A DNA stretch of 64,000 nucleotides, from positions 26,899-90,898 of the forward strand of contig JAJRXT010000085.1 in NCBI GenBank assembly GCA_024276125.1. Direction: 5' to 3'. The notes under the pieces were generated by a model that saw only the letters and a list, made by a program, of their open reading frames with translations, was not told the DNA's origin and made no database searches. Both the position numbers and the translations under genes were made by a program. This DNA comes from a bacterium. Lineage in GTDB: Bacteria > SZUA-182 > SZUA-191 > JAJRXT01. Below, in pieces: positions 10,887 through 19,201 of the stretch; position 1 is the first letter of the stretch; each line of letters opens with the position of its first letter.

Positions 10887-11010
10887 CTATTGAGTAAGGT
10901 TTTTTTGGTCAGCCAGTTTTTTGTTAAGTTCTTGAGCTGGAGTTTGCATGTTAATTCCTCCATGAGGGCGTTGGCAGTTATCACGGTAGTCGGGCTCGTC
11001 CCTGAGCCTG
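10887..11010 (-). pseudogene. Transposase fragment (integrase-core C-terminus)
   Basis: On the minus strand the frame reads DNCQRPHGGINMQTPAQEL and ends in TAG at 10887-10889. The xYxRPHGGLNxxTPxExL signature is the C-terminal tail of DDE integrase-core transposases (IS3/IS481 type). Everything upstream, including the catalytic DDE residues, is missing. An imperfect inverted repeat (cacggtagtcgggctc / gagcctgactaccgtg) spans about 10981-11020. A dead remnant. Confidence 0.65.
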
Positions 11011-11196
11011 ACTACCGTGTGTTTTTGAATGCAACTTGGTATTAGTTAGCTTGCGAAAAAGTAACTCTTGGGCACGATGGCACAAGCTGTTACTAGGCGC
11101 TCAAAGAGCCGCCCTTCCCATTTTCAACGATTAAAGCGATAACAAAATTCATCTAAATAATCTTGTAAATGTTTGCGGTCTATGCCATGAAAAGGT

Positions 11197-11355
11197 ATGA
11201 AAAGTGCAAGAGCATTAACAAGAACTAAAATACTTCTTCTTATTAATAAAGGAGATAGCAAAACAACAACAAGCATTCTGGATATAAGCAGGCATACTGT
11301 TTCTTATATCAAAGAAAAATATAGGAATGAAGGCTTAAGGCCGCATATTTCATAA
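11197..11355 (+). pseudogene. Transposase N-terminal HTH fragment (IS630-like)
   Basis: A 52-codon frame reads MKSARALTRTKILLLINKG and then DISRHTVSYIKEKYRNEGL before a TAA. This matches the N-terminal helix-turn-helix of IS630-family transposases (RaxiLLLxxeGxsxxxIAxxLgiSrxTVxxixkrfxxeGL). The catalytic part is absent downstream. It is not linked to the neighbouring minus-strand fragment, so two different insertion sequences have decayed here. Confidence 0.6.
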
Positions 11356-11743
11356 AACATTGCAATTGTTTGTTAAAATGGCTTATAAAACAATAGAATA
11401 AGCCAATATCTAAGAAAATATAATTTGTATTTTTACGCTTCCAATAGAAAGTTTGTAAAATACAAACTATATTTTAAAGAACCTCTGTAAGTATATATAA
11501 AAGGTATTGTATGTAAAATAATCTGTGCAAAAATTAAACATGTAAAGATGCTAGACAGCGCTTTATAAATAAATAGGATTATACTCTGCGCTTTAAAATG
11601 ACATATTAGGATAAAATAAACGCAAAGACTTACAAAAGGATGTACTGGTTCTTGATAATAGGTACAACGCGTACATAAAAGTTTCTGTACCTCAATGCAA
11701 GTTGTTATGGATTTGATTAGCAAAATCAATGAGAGGTAAAGCG
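11356..11743. other. AT-rich intergenic stretch, diverged repeat only
   Basis: No gene is seen. The segment around 11382-11440 (cttataaaacaatag ... aatttgtatttttacgcttcc) resembles 48565-48640 (cttataaaacaagac ... aatttgtatttttaatc), which also lies beside other repeats. This suggests an old shared insertion. The promoter of the following gene was not identifiable. Confidence 0.35.
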
Positions 11744-13102
11744 ATGAAAAATTACCTGTGGTTTAGCAAAAAAATTGTAGGAAAAATTTTTTGCGTTTGT
11801 ATTATATACATTTTATTTACACCTTGTACATCTTTAAGCGCAGAGGCTGTACCCAAAACTTTTGAAGTTGCTTTTGAGCAAGACCCTTATGAATTGGTAA
11901 TGACGGCGGAAAAATACCGCATGGAATTTGTTAAAGATGATCTGGAAAAAAATTTCTACGATACCTATTTTGATAATGCCTTGAAATTATATGATAAAGC
12001 GCTGTTTAGAGACCCTAATTTTGGCTATGGTTACTTAAGTTATGGCTACTTATATTTGCTGGGCGCCGAGTATTATAATAAAAAGAAGGATGCTTTATAT
12101 AAAAAAGCTGAGGCATGTTTTATACAGTCGGCAAGTGTAAGACCGAGCTATATTGAGCCCTATTATTATTTATTTCAAGTTTATACATTACAAGAGAAGT
12201 GGGATAAGGCTGATGAGATTCTGTTAAAATATAGCAATAAAAGCCAGTTTGATTCATATTATTATGCCTGGCTGGGGTACCGTATTATCTTGGAAAATGA
12301 TGATAATAAGCAGGCGGCTTATAAAGAGTATAAAAAAGCAATAAAGCTTAATACCCATCCGGCGCCGTTTAATTGGGCTAATAAGTACATTAACAAATCA
12401 TGGGGGTATATACCGCATCCTCCATTTCCAATTCCTACTTTATTAAAAAGAGAGATTCACCCTTCTTCATTAAATATGACGCTTGAAATTAACTTGTTTG
12501 AAGATCAAACAAGGAAGGTAAGAAACTTAAAAAAGGTTGTCCCTAGGCTGCTTGCTACTGTCCTCTTTAAAAGAGGACGCTTTGAGATAGTTCAAAGCAA
12601 TATAATCAAGGATAAACAAAGCGCCGATTTGGATGCGGTTATTATCGGAGATTTTGTCCGTATAAATACACAAAAAAAAGAACTTCTATTGGACATCAAG
12701 GCGGTTAATCCTCAAACAGGGCAGGTTTTATTGGCCGAGTCTCTAAGCATGCCATACACAGAAAAGGGCAAAGAAGTGGAGGTCAGTCAAAAGGAAATTG
12801 AAAAAACGGCTGATATGATAGAGATAAAACTGGCCAAAATGGAAGGCAGAATTATACGTATTAAAGGCGAATATATTACCGTAAATATGGGAAAACAACA
12901 AGGGATAAAATCCGGCCTTAAAGCATATATTCTGGATAAGGAACTTAGAATTTCCGACCCTCAGGCAATGGAAATACTAAATAAAGAAATATTCATCGGA
13001 GAGATTATATTTGAAGTAGTAGGAGATGAAATTTCCGAAGCCAAACTACTAACCAAGGGAAGAATTTCTGCTAAAATAGGCAATATAGTAATTCTCAAGT
13101 GA
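11744..13102 (+). CDS. Secreted TPR protein with FlgT/CsgG-like C-terminal domains
   Basis: The start is set at ATG 11744, preceded by agagg seven bases upstream; an in-frame ATG at 11729 overlaps that ribosome site. A hydrophobic signal sequence (KIFCVCIIYILF ... SLSAEA) predicts export. Residues ~60-200 hold TPR-like helices (FDNALKLYDKALFRDPNFGYGYLSYG). Residues ~240-345 (MTLEINLFEDQTRK ... DLDAVIIGDFVR) resemble the lipoprotein/FlgT middle domain that senses or binds in the periplasm. The last ~90 residues (GEYITVNMGKQQGIKSGLKAYI) resemble the FlgT C-terminal barrel. The function is unknown. No flagellar genes are nearby, so a role in envelope assembly is only a guess. Confidence 0.65.
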   Translation: MKNYLWFSKKIVGKIFCVCIIYILFTPCTSLSAEAVPKTFEVAFEQDPYELVMTAEKYRMEFVKDDLEKNFYDTYFDNALKLYDKALFRDPNFGYGYLSYGYLYLLGAEYYNKKKDALYKKAEACFIQSASVRPSYIEPYYYLFQVYTLQEKWDKADEILLKYSNKSQFDSYYYAWLGYRIILENDDNKQAAYKEYKKAIKLNTHPAPFNWANKYINKSWGYIPHPPFPIPTLLKREIHPSSLNMTLEINLFEDQTRKVRNLKKVVPRLLATVLFKRGRFEIVQSNIIKDKQSADLDAVIIGDFVRINTQKKELLLDIKAVNPQTGQVLLAESLSMPYTEKGKEVEVSQKEIEKTADMIEIKLAKMEGRIIRIKGEYITVNMGKQQGIKSGLKAYILDKELRISDPQAMEILNKEIFIGEIIFEVVGDEISEAKLLTKGRISAKIGNIVILK

Positions 13103-13143
13103 ATTATTGTATGTTAAGGTAAGTTTGGCATAATTAACTTATT

Positions 13144-13380
13144 TATAAAGGATAAAACCTTGGGGGAAACCCTTCTTAAAAGAAGGGTTATCCCCCAAAC
13201 CCCCTTCCCAAGAACTTTAATTCAAGGAATTTGGGTGGCGGCACATATTATCTTGCAATAATATTTATAACTGTCATTATTGTGCCGCCAGCCAAATTCC
13301 TTTAGATTGAAAGTTTTTGGGAGGAGTGTGAGGAACACTTTTTTCAAAAAGGGTTGCTCACGGTTTTGTCTTTTACAAAT
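13144..13380. repeat. Family C long imperfect palindrome, copy 1
   Basis: About 235 bp. The left half (aaaaccttgggggaaaccc ... aaggaatttgggtggcggca) is an imperfect reverse complement of the right half (gtgccgccagccaaattcc ... gggttgctcacggttttgtc). Each arm also holds its own small hairpin (acccttcttaaaagaagggt). The same element occurs in opposite orientation at 54550-54785. It lies directly downstream of a stop codon in both places, so it may be a MITE that also terminates or attenuates transcription. Confidence 0.7.
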
Positions 13381-13504
13381 AAATTTAATCAATCATGCCG
13401 AATTCACGTTTTTTCAACATCCTCCACAAAATCCGCAGGTAAAAATGTATAACAAATAATTTCCCCTGCTTTCTGGCCGATATGCTCTATCCTGAAGGTA
13501 CACA

Positions 13505-13545
13505 TTGAGTCAGATTAACTCCCGAATTGTTCGGGCGATTAATCA
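13505..13545. repeat. Short repeat I (attaactcccgaattgttcggg)
   Basis: A 'cagattaactcccgaa' block containing a CCCGAATTGTTCGGG hairpin recurs at 36705-36740 (inverted) and 48668-48702. It lies upstream of promoters or gene starts in two of the three places. Confidence 0.5.
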
Positions 13546-13571
13546 ACCAATGTTTATTTTGGGGAAAGTAT

Positions 13572-13600
13572 TTGACATTAAATACTCTAAATGGTAATAT
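13572..13600 (+). promoter_or_regulatory. Sigma70-type promoter of the ArsR operon
   Basis: TTGACA (13572-13577) and TAATAT (13595-13600) are separated by 17 bases. The palindromic operator begins five bases after the -10 box, so a bound repressor would cover the transcription start. Confidence 0.75.
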
Positions 13601-13605
13601 TATAA

Positions 13606-13621
13606 CTGAACAGTTGTTCAG
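13606..13621. promoter_or_regulatory. ArsR/SmtB-type operator 1
   Basis: CTGAACAGTTGTTCAG is a perfect 7-2-7 inverted repeat. It agrees with the TGAACA-N-TGTTCA half-sites of SmtB/CzrA/CadC-type repressors. It overlaps the expected +1 of the promoter just upstream, and a matching site lies at 14333. Confidence 0.75.
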
Positions 13622-13670
13622 ACGTTAAATTGTATGCTCTCGCAAATTAAGATAGCTGGAGGTATTAAAG

Positions 13671-13937
13671 ATGTACAAACTAAATGTAAAGGCGCTGGCT
13701 GTTGCGCTAGGCGTTTTATGGTCGGTTTGTATGTTATTTGCCGGTTGGGGCTCCATGTTTGGCTGGGGAGGAAAACTTGTTGAAGTGATGGCTTCTGTTT
13801 ATATTGGGTACACACCGACTTTTTGGGGCGCTCTGATCGGAGCAATGTGGGGATTTATTGACGGCGCAATCGGGGGAGCAATAATCGCTTTTGTCTATAA
13901 TATTATTGCCCGGGAAAAAACAGCTGCTCGTGTATAA
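13671..13937 (+). CDS. Small holin-like two-helix membrane protein
   Basis: 88 residues, ATG preceded by ggagg eight bases upstream. Two hydrophobic segments (about 8-27 and 50-79, the second very Gly/Ala-rich: ALIGAMWGFIDGAIGGAII) and a short basic tail are visible. Small proteins of this look are often labelled 'bacteriophage holin', but nothing phage-like is nearby. It is the first gene after the operator-controlled promoter and precedes arsR by 12 bases, so it probably belongs to the metal-response operon. A role in export or in membrane support of the permease is only inferred. Confidence 0.7.
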   Translation: MYKLNVKALAVALGVLWSVCMLFAGWGSMFGWGGKLVEVMASVYIGYTPTFWGALIGAMWGFIDGAIGGAIIAFVYNIIAREKTAARV

Positions 13938-13949
13938 AAGGGAGAATAA

Positions 13950-14315
13950 GTGCTGATGAAAAAAAACAAGGATACCTGCGAAATAAAGTTTGTTGATAAA
14001 GAAAAAGTAGATAGAGCCAGAAAATTAATGCGTTCAGATGATATCATCATCCGGCTGGCAGAGACATTTAAGGTTTTGGGCGACCCCACCAGAACCAAAA
14101 TAATATCAGCCTTGTTGGCCGAAGAGCTGTGTGTTTGTGATATTGCCAATCTTCTTAATATGAGCGATTCGGCCATATCACATCAACTGCGTATCTTGAG
14201 AAATCTTAGGTTGGTAAAGTATCGCAGAGAAGGGAAGATGGCCTTCTATTCACTGGATGATCGGCATATAAATGAACTGTTTGAACACGGTTTGGAGCAT
14301 GTAAGCGAAAGATAA
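13950..14315 (+). CDS. ArsR/SmtB family metal-sensing repressor
   Basis: 121 residues from GTG 13950 (ggag five bases before it); ATG 13956 is an alternative. Winged-helix core: LGDPTRTKIISALLAEELCVCDIANLL followed by the recognition helix SDSAISHQLRILR. Two metal-site signatures are present: CVC (Cys61, Cys63, with Cys10 near the N-terminus) as in alpha3/alpha3N sensors, and Asp104-x-His106-x10-His117-x2-Glu120, the alpha5 zinc-site pattern of SmtB/CzrA. It probably represses its own operon through the TGAACA palindromes at 13606 and 14333 and releases on Zn, Cd or a similar ion. Which site is used cannot be told from sequence. Confidence 0.92.
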   Translation: MLMKKNKDTCEIKFVDKEKVDRARKLMRSDDIIIRLAETFKVLGDPTRTKIISALLAEELCVCDIANLLNMSDSAISHQLRILRNLRLVKYRREGKMAFYSLDDRHINELFEHGLEHVSER

Positions 14316-14332
14316 TTTTTTTGCAAAATTGA

Positions 14333-14348
14333 TTGAACAGTTGTTCAA
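14333..14348. promoter_or_regulatory. ArsR/SmtB-type operator 2
   Basis: TTGAACAGTTGTTCAA is a perfect palindrome nearly identical to operator 1. It lies between arsR and the permease, 29 bases before the permease start, which suggests a second internal control point. Confidence 0.7.
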
Positions 14349-14377
14349 GCATAACGATAATAATTGGGAGAGACCAT

Positions 14378-15433
14378 ATGCTGGAAGTCTTGAAAGAGAT
14401 TGTCTTGGCAACCATACAAATTTTTAATGAAGCCGCTATTTACATCCTGTTCGGCTTCTTCATAGCTGGGCTGTTATATATATATTATCCTAAGGAAAAG
14501 GTGGTTAAGAGCCTGGGTAAAAAAGGATTTGGCTCGACTTTCAGAGCAGCTGTTATGGGAATACCCCTGCCGCTGTGTTCCTGCGGTGTAATCCCCACCG
14601 CTTTGTCTTTAAGGAAACAGGGAGCCAGCCGGGGCGCTACCCTCTCCTTTCTCATTTCCACCCCGGAAACAGGGGTGGATTCCATTGCCATAACCTATGC
14701 CTTAGTCGATCCCATAATGACCGTTTTTAGGCCAATGGCTGCCTTCTTGACCGCCATGTTTGCCGGCATTGCCGAAAACATATTTGTTTCTTCGGAGGAT
14801 GAGGCGTCTGATATAGATTCTCATCAGTGTTCTACTTGTGGAAATTCAGATGCGGATAATCATACTCATAGCCATAAGGTAAAATTTAAAAAAGCTATGG
14901 AATATGCTTTTGTGGATTTAGTGGGCGATATATCCAAGTGGCTTATTATCGGCATAGTGTTATCCGGCATTATTTCCGCCGCCATACCCAAAGGTTTTTT
15001 TGAAAACTATCTGGGCAGCGGAATATTATCCATGCTGGTTATGTTGGTGGTGGGTATCCCTTTATACATATGCGCCACCGCCTCCACGCCAATTGCGGCC
15101 GTTCTGATTTTAAAGGGGTTATCCCCCGGCGCAGCTTTAGTGCTCTTGTTGGCCGGCCCGGCTACCAATATGGCCACCATTCTGGTCATCGGCAAAGAAA
15201 TGGGCAAAAAAACACTTGCTATTTATTTAAGCAGTATTGCATTTATGAGTATTTTTTTTGGCTTATTGTTAAACCAGGTCTATTCTTATCTGGGGGTCAA
15301 TGTTTTGGCCAGTGTTGGTAAAGCCAGCGAGGTTATTCCAGGTATTATAAAAATTGTGGGTTCAGTCATTCTGGCGGGGCTAATGGCCTATAGCATGAGC
15401 AGAAGGAAAAGGCATTGCGGCAAGCAAGAATAA
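14378..15433 (+). CDS. SO_0444/ArsP-type heavy-metal permease (Cu/Zn efflux)
   Basis: 351 residues from ATG 14378, with gggagag seven bases upstream; the in-frame GTG-like extension to 14333 would run through operator 2 and is rejected. DUF318/permease family: several transmembrane helices, the conserved PLPLCSCGVIPTA motif with paired Cys, a cytoplasmic Cys/His-rich loop (CSTCGNSDADNHTHSHK) between the two halves, and a second-half motif GIPLYICATASTPIAA. The family exports metal or metalloid species. The Cys/His loop and the CXC repressor upstream favour Zn, Cu, Cd or As. It is the last gene of the operon. Confidence 0.88.
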   Translation: MLEVLKEIVLATIQIFNEAAIYILFGFFIAGLLYIYYPKEKVVKSLGKKGFGSTFRAAVMGIPLPLCSCGVIPTALSLRKQGASRGATLSFLISTPETGVDSIAITYALVDPIMTVFRPMAAFLTAMFAGIAENIFVSSEDEASDIDSHQCSTCGNSDADNHTHSHKVKFKKAMEYAFVDLVGDISKWLIIGIVLSGIISAAIPKGFFENYLGSGILSMLVMLVVGIPLYICATASTPIAAVLILKGLSPGAALVLLLAGPATNMATILVIGKEMGKKTLAIYLSSIAFMSIFFGLLLNQVYSYLGVNVLASVGKASEVIPGIIKIVGSVILAGLMAYSMSRRKRHCGKQE

Positions 15434-15751
15434 GGGATTAAGCAAAATTTTAGATGCAAAAATGTGGGAGTTAGCGTTTTTTGTTTTAGTCTTCGTGCAG
15501 GTAATGGAAACAATGCCGTCTGTTACGCTAGGGTGCAGGTAGGTAGACTACCATATGTGGCAGGTAGTTTTTGCAAACTATGTAAACGGTAAATTTTATC
15601 AAGAGGGCTTACGACACAGTCTTTTCATTCAGAATGACAACTATAGAAGTGAACAGCCCTGTAAAATAATCTTAAACTATTTGTGTCTTTTGCGGTAAAA
15701 AAAGCTATTACTACTGCACAAGATATGACCTTGTGTAGTATAACCATTCTT
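15434..15751. other. Intergenic region between convergent genes
   Basis: No gene is seen. It contains worn pieces of the dispersed repeats (cttacgacacagtcttttc, attcagaatgacaac at about 15610-15645) and a bulged hairpin at about 15708-15742 (tactgcacaag ... cttgtgtagta) that may terminate the gene arriving from the right. Confidence 0.4.
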
Positions 15752-16204
15752 TTAATCGGCAGCGTGTTTTGCTAAAAAGCTGTCAAGTTGATTTGCAAAA
15801 GCCTGGTGATCTTTTTTGCAAAATGGCGGCGAGCCGCTGATTATTTCTCCGGCGCTTCTTAGCTCATGCATGAAATTGCGAATAGACAGATATTCAGAAA
15901 CATTATCTTGCGTATATAGCTTTCCTCTAGGGTTAAGCGCATAGCCGCCTTTTTTGATAACCTCTGCGGCAAGGGGAATATCCGCTGTAATAACCAGGTC
16001 CCCCCGTTGTACTTTTCGTACGATTTCCTTATCCGCTTCATCAAAACCGGCGCGGACCTGGATAGTCTCAATGTAAGGCGACAGCGGAGTTCGCAAAGCA
16101 CAATTAGCCAATAATATAACGGATATTTTTAACCTATCGGCGGCACGAAATAGAATCTCTTTAATAACTTTGGGGCAGGCATCTGCGTCAACCCATATTT
16201 GCAT
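15752..16204 (-). CDS. yaiI: UPF0178 (YaiI/YqxD) family protein
   Basis: 150 residues, the usual family length. It starts [18 protein letters not shown], the conserved DADACP signature of UPF0178/DUF188 (PIN/NYN-like fold), and continues with [19 protein letters not shown] and [10 protein letters not shown], the other family blocks. Its acidic residues suggest a nuclease-like fold, but no activity is established for the family. It stands alone, with a convergent neighbour on the left and no operon partner. Confidence 0.92.
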   Translation of the reverse strand: MQIWVDADACPKVIKEILFRAADRLKISVILLANCALRTPLSPYIETIQVRAGFDEADKEIVRKVQRGDLVITADIPLAAEVIKKGGYALNPRGKLYTQDNVSEYLSIRNFMHELRSAGEIISGSPPFCKKDHQAFANQLDSFLAKHAAD

Positions 16205-16836
16205 CTAATTTTCTCCAAATAAAGAAGGTCTTTCTGTGATAGTTCCTTATATAGCGCCTTTTTCGGCTATAATCAGTATACTATCATTCATGTTACACGT
16301 CAATTTGAACAGAGATTATTTCACTTGAAAGTTATTATAAATCTGCTGACACTCATAGTCAGTTTGAATTAAATAGCTGGGTATTCTAACGATACAGGCA
16401 ATAATATCAATATGATAAGTAATGCCTGTTTGTGTTAAGCAGTGGGTCAGGCACAAAATGCTTTTCTTAAGAGCTTGAGAGGTTTTAGTTTGCGATTTAT
16501 GCCAAAATCGAAGCAAAACGACTATCACAAACAATGGACAAAGAATATCAGAAAGTAGATAAAATCCCGTAACCTTTTATAAATATTATACAAATAAAAA
16601 AAGGCCACGGCTATTGTCTAACCATGACCTTTTGTTAAATATACTGATTATGTATTTATAATCAACAAGTTACTGGCTACCTAGGGCAAGCCTTCTTATT
16701 AATGACTCTCTGTTTTTTGACTCATTAAAAAGACAACGCGTTTAAATCAAAACTATTTTGGTCACATTGCCAAATTTAACTCATTCAGCGGGAATGAACA
16801 ACGCCATTATTAATCAATAATTACAACCGATTAAGA
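16205..16836. other. Intergenic region; only a terminator-like hairpin recognised
   Basis: A 72-codon minus-strand frame at 16316-16534 has no family signature or ribosome site and is not called. Besides the hairpin at 16594, nothing else was recognised. Confidence 0.4.
16594..16629. terminator. Bidirectional terminator-like hairpin
   Basis: aaaaggccacgg and ccatgacctttt pair (two G-U pairs) around a 12-base loop, flanked by A-rich sequence on the left and T-containing sequence on the right. On the minus strand it lies 3' of tRNA-Leu. Confidence 0.5.
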
Positions 16837-16924
16837 TGGTGCCGGAGGTCGGAATCGAACCGACACGGACGCAAGGTCCGCGGGATTTTGAGTCCCGTGC
16901 GTCTACCAATTTCACCACTCCGGC
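16837..16924 (-). tRNA. tRNA-Leu (anticodon CAA)
   Basis: On the minus strand it begins GCCGGAGTGGTGAAATTGG and ends ACCTCCGGCACCA, so the acceptor stem pairs and CCA is encoded. The anticodon loop is CTCAAAA (16886-16892), giving CAA for codon UUG. The extra arm (ggaccttgcgtcc) is long, as in class II tRNAs, and the T loop GGTTCGATTCC is canonical. Confidence 0.96.
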
Positions 16925-17011
16925 TTACTAATTACCTAAAACACCAAGATATTTCATGTATTATTTATAAAGCAAAATGACTATTGAGTTAGCCAGCTAA
17001 ACACTTTATCT

Positions 17012-17168
17012 TAGAGACTGTGTCATAATTAGAAAAATCGCTTTTTTCCTGTCATTCCTGCGGAGGTAGGAATCCATAACTCATTTAAAAGACTGAATTC
17101 CTGCCTCCGCAGGAATGACAATTTGAGAGCATTTTTCAGGTTATGGGCAGTTGTGACGCAACCTCTTA
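17012..17168. repeat. Family A MITE-like palindrome, copy 1
   Basis: About 157 bp with inverted ends tagagactgtgtcataatt / gttgtgacgcaacctctta. An inner palindrome (tgtcattcctgcggaggtag ... cctccgcaggaatgaca) surrounds a short AT-rich centre. Good copies lie at 25016, 31724 and 61048; worn ones at 10636, 18760 and 37480. Confidence 0.75.
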
Positions 17169-17483
17169 GGGCTTGGTTAAATTAACAGTACAAATTTACA
17201 CAATGTATCAAAACATAACCTGCACTATCTTTTATCGAAGAGAAGCTGGCGTTAGTTTGCTGGAAATAACGCAACTTTAAGCCTAAAAAATATTAGGTTT
17301 TCTGATAGTTTCTTAAAACCAGCATACATTCTGAAAAACACATCTACAGGGACATAGTCTGTTCAGTTCATCAAAAAAAATATTCCCAAATACTGCCTAA
17401 GTTTAACATTCTGAATTTAAGGAATCAAGTAAAAAGTAATTATACAAATAGAAACCATCAAGAATAAATACAATATAATATGT
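17169..17483. other. AT-rich intergenic stretch
   Basis: No gene, RNA or clear regulatory element is recognised between the repeat and the end of the pentapeptide-repeat gene. Confidence 0.4.
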
Positions 17484-18455
17484 TTATGCGGCAGGCTGGT
17501 ATAATGGTTCACCATTGGAATTATAGGCATTTATCAGAGCATTTTTAAAATTATACATATTATCGTTTTTTGTACTCAAATCAATCCCTTTTTTGTGTAG
17601 CAGCTGGGTTATTTGTTGCGGTAATGATTTATCTGCAGCTAATTGACTTAAGCAGGATGCAGCATCTTCCAGATATTCATCTCTGATTACGCTAAAACGT
17701 ATGACCATATATAACCCTACTTTTTTTATTGTTTTTACCTCAAATAACATTTGAGGCCGCCGTGTATTGATTATTTCCACCAACCCCATAATAGGTAAAT
17801 AATTTTGTAGATTAAGGCTGTCAGATAATACTAATTCTATAGTCGGCATGGATTTAAACAATATCTCAAACTGCCCGGGAGACAAATTCTGCCTGCTCTT
17901 GTTTTTGACCGTTTTATCCCAGGCGCTGTTACAATTATATATGTGTTCGGCTATAATACCTTCTATACGCCAGCCAACATGAGAAATACCCCATATATTG
18001 GCGCCGGTAATATTTGTACCGCGAAGGTCTGCTTTATCCAGTACAGCATCGGAAAGATCAACGTCAATAAGTTCAACCCCTCTTAAATCGGCGCCTTCTA
18101 AGTCCACTTCTCTAAGATCTGCTTGGTTTAATTGGGCGCGGCTTAGATTGGCAACGCTAAGATCGGCCTCTCTTAAGTCGGCTTTGTTTAAGTTGGCTTT
18201 TCTAAGATAAGCCCCTCCTAAATTAGCTCCCCATAAATCAGCGCCTTCTAAATCGGCATTTTTAAGATCAGCTTCAGCAAGGTTAGCTCCCCGCAAATAG
18301 GCGCCTTTTAGATTTGTACCTCTTAAATTGGCTCCCCACAAATCTGCCTTTTCAAGGTTTGCCCCCCATAAATCAAGCCCTTGGAGGTTTGCTCCTTCTA
18401 AACTAATACCTGTTTTTATTTTTTCAATAACTTCTTTTCTGGTATACTGGCTCAT
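17484..18455 (-). CDS. Pentapeptide-repeat protein with alpha/beta C-terminal domain
   Basis: 323 residues. Residues ~18-165 are about 29 tandem A(D/N)LxG pentapeptides (EGANL, KADLW, RGANL, EGADL), which fold into a right-handed quadrilateral beta-helix. Residues ~166-310 (FEILFKSMPTIELVLSD ... YMVIRFSVI) form a separate domain not recognised. No signal peptide, so cytosolic. Some pentapeptide proteins mimic DNA and shield gyrase, but nothing here shows that role. It is monocistronic, flanked by repeats. Start at ATG 18455, in line with the repeat array. Confidence 0.85.
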   Translation of the reverse strand: MSQYTRKEVIEKIKTGISLEGANLQGLDLWGANLEKADLWGANLRGTNLKGAYLRGANLAEADLKNADLEGADLWGANLGGAYLRKANLNKADLREADLSVANLSRAQLNQADLREVDLEGADLRGVELIDVDLSDAVLDKADLRGTNITGANIWGISHVGWRIEGIIAEHIYNCNSAWDKTVKNKSRQNLSPGQFEILFKSMPTIELVLSDSLNLQNYLPIMGLVEIINTRRPQMLFEVKTIKKVGLYMVIRFSVIRDEYLEDAASCLSQLAADKSLPQQITQLLHKKGIDLSTKNDNMYNFKNALINAYNSNGEPLYQPAA

Positions 18456-18594
18456 TTTTTATCCCAATTTGGTTTAGTTATAGGGGATGGGTTTATCAGT
18501 GTAAGACCCGAATCATGCTGACTTAGGAACTGCTAATACAGTGTGTTGCAAATATACTGCAAGGGTTCATAACTGTGATTTGTAAGTGTATGTT

Positions 18595-18675
18595 TGTATG
18601 TTTCGGGGCGTCCCACCTCGAAACTAATTGCTTAAAGCGCAGGTGTTTCGGGATGAAACATCCCAAAACATAAAA
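18595..18675. repeat. Family D repeat (tttcgggatg ... catcccgaaaca), copy 1
   Basis: tgtttcggggcgtcccacct ... gtttcgggatgaaacatccc forms imperfect stems. Related copies lie at 23779, 48737 and 52570. Non-coding. Confidence 0.6.
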
Positions 18676-18749
18676 TCATTCTTTATAAACTTCTTGAGTA
18701 TAGTTTGGTTTATCCTGCTTCAATTTGTTATTTACATGAAGCTTGTCCT

Positions 18750-19110
18750 TGTGAAAACGGGGAACGGGAATTTAGATTGAAAAAATGGATTCCTGCTTCC
18801 TCAGGAATGACAGATAAGTATAAAACCTGTTATTTACGAAACACTATACTAGCTAAATATATCAAAAAAAATTTTTTTTTGCAAGTTTAGTTTAACCATA
18901 TTTTTTTTTGAATATATATTCAAAAAATCCATAAATAGCGCTTCAAAGAAGAGGAATTCAGAAGACAGAATTCAGGAGTCAGAAGTCAGGAGATAAAAGA
19001 ACCTCTTACCTAAGGAGCTGTCACAAAATAACTTGTACATTTTCGCATCTAATCTTTTGCAGTATAGGCATGTTCATACAGCTTATTGTATATGCCTATT
19101 ATAGTTAAAA
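18750..19110. repeat. Cluster of repeat fragments (families A, B, H)
   Basis: About 18760-18815 carries a worn family A arm (ggattcctgcttcctcagga). 18951-19003 is a simple direct repeat of the cagaagtcagga type. 19012-19062 is one end of family B (gagctgtcacaaaataactt). 19064-19102 is palindrome H (aggcatgttcatacagctta ... tatgcctatta), which recurs inverted at 60407-60446. The 61-codon frame at 18705 runs through these repeats and is not a gene. Confidence 0.55.
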
Positions 19111-19201
19111 AAATGCTCGGCAAAGATAAACGGCACAATGTGTGCATATTTGATATCAAAACTATTGTTAGCGAGACCTTATGTTTACCAGAGGAATTTA
19201 T

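Noticed and set aside
10981..11020. Active insertion-sequence terminus
   Set aside because: There is an inverted repeat here, but only the last ~30-40 codons of a transposase remain and no matching opposite end was found.
13671..14348. Prophage (from the holin-like protein)
   Set aside because: No other phage gene, integrase or attachment site nearby. The operon context is metal response.
16316..16534. 72-codon minus-strand frame
   Set aside because: No family pattern, no ribosome site, and poor codon character. Treated as chance.
18705..18890. 61-codon plus-strand frame
   Set aside because: It translates a worn copy of the family A repeat (KKWIPASSGMT is a repeat-derived peptide).
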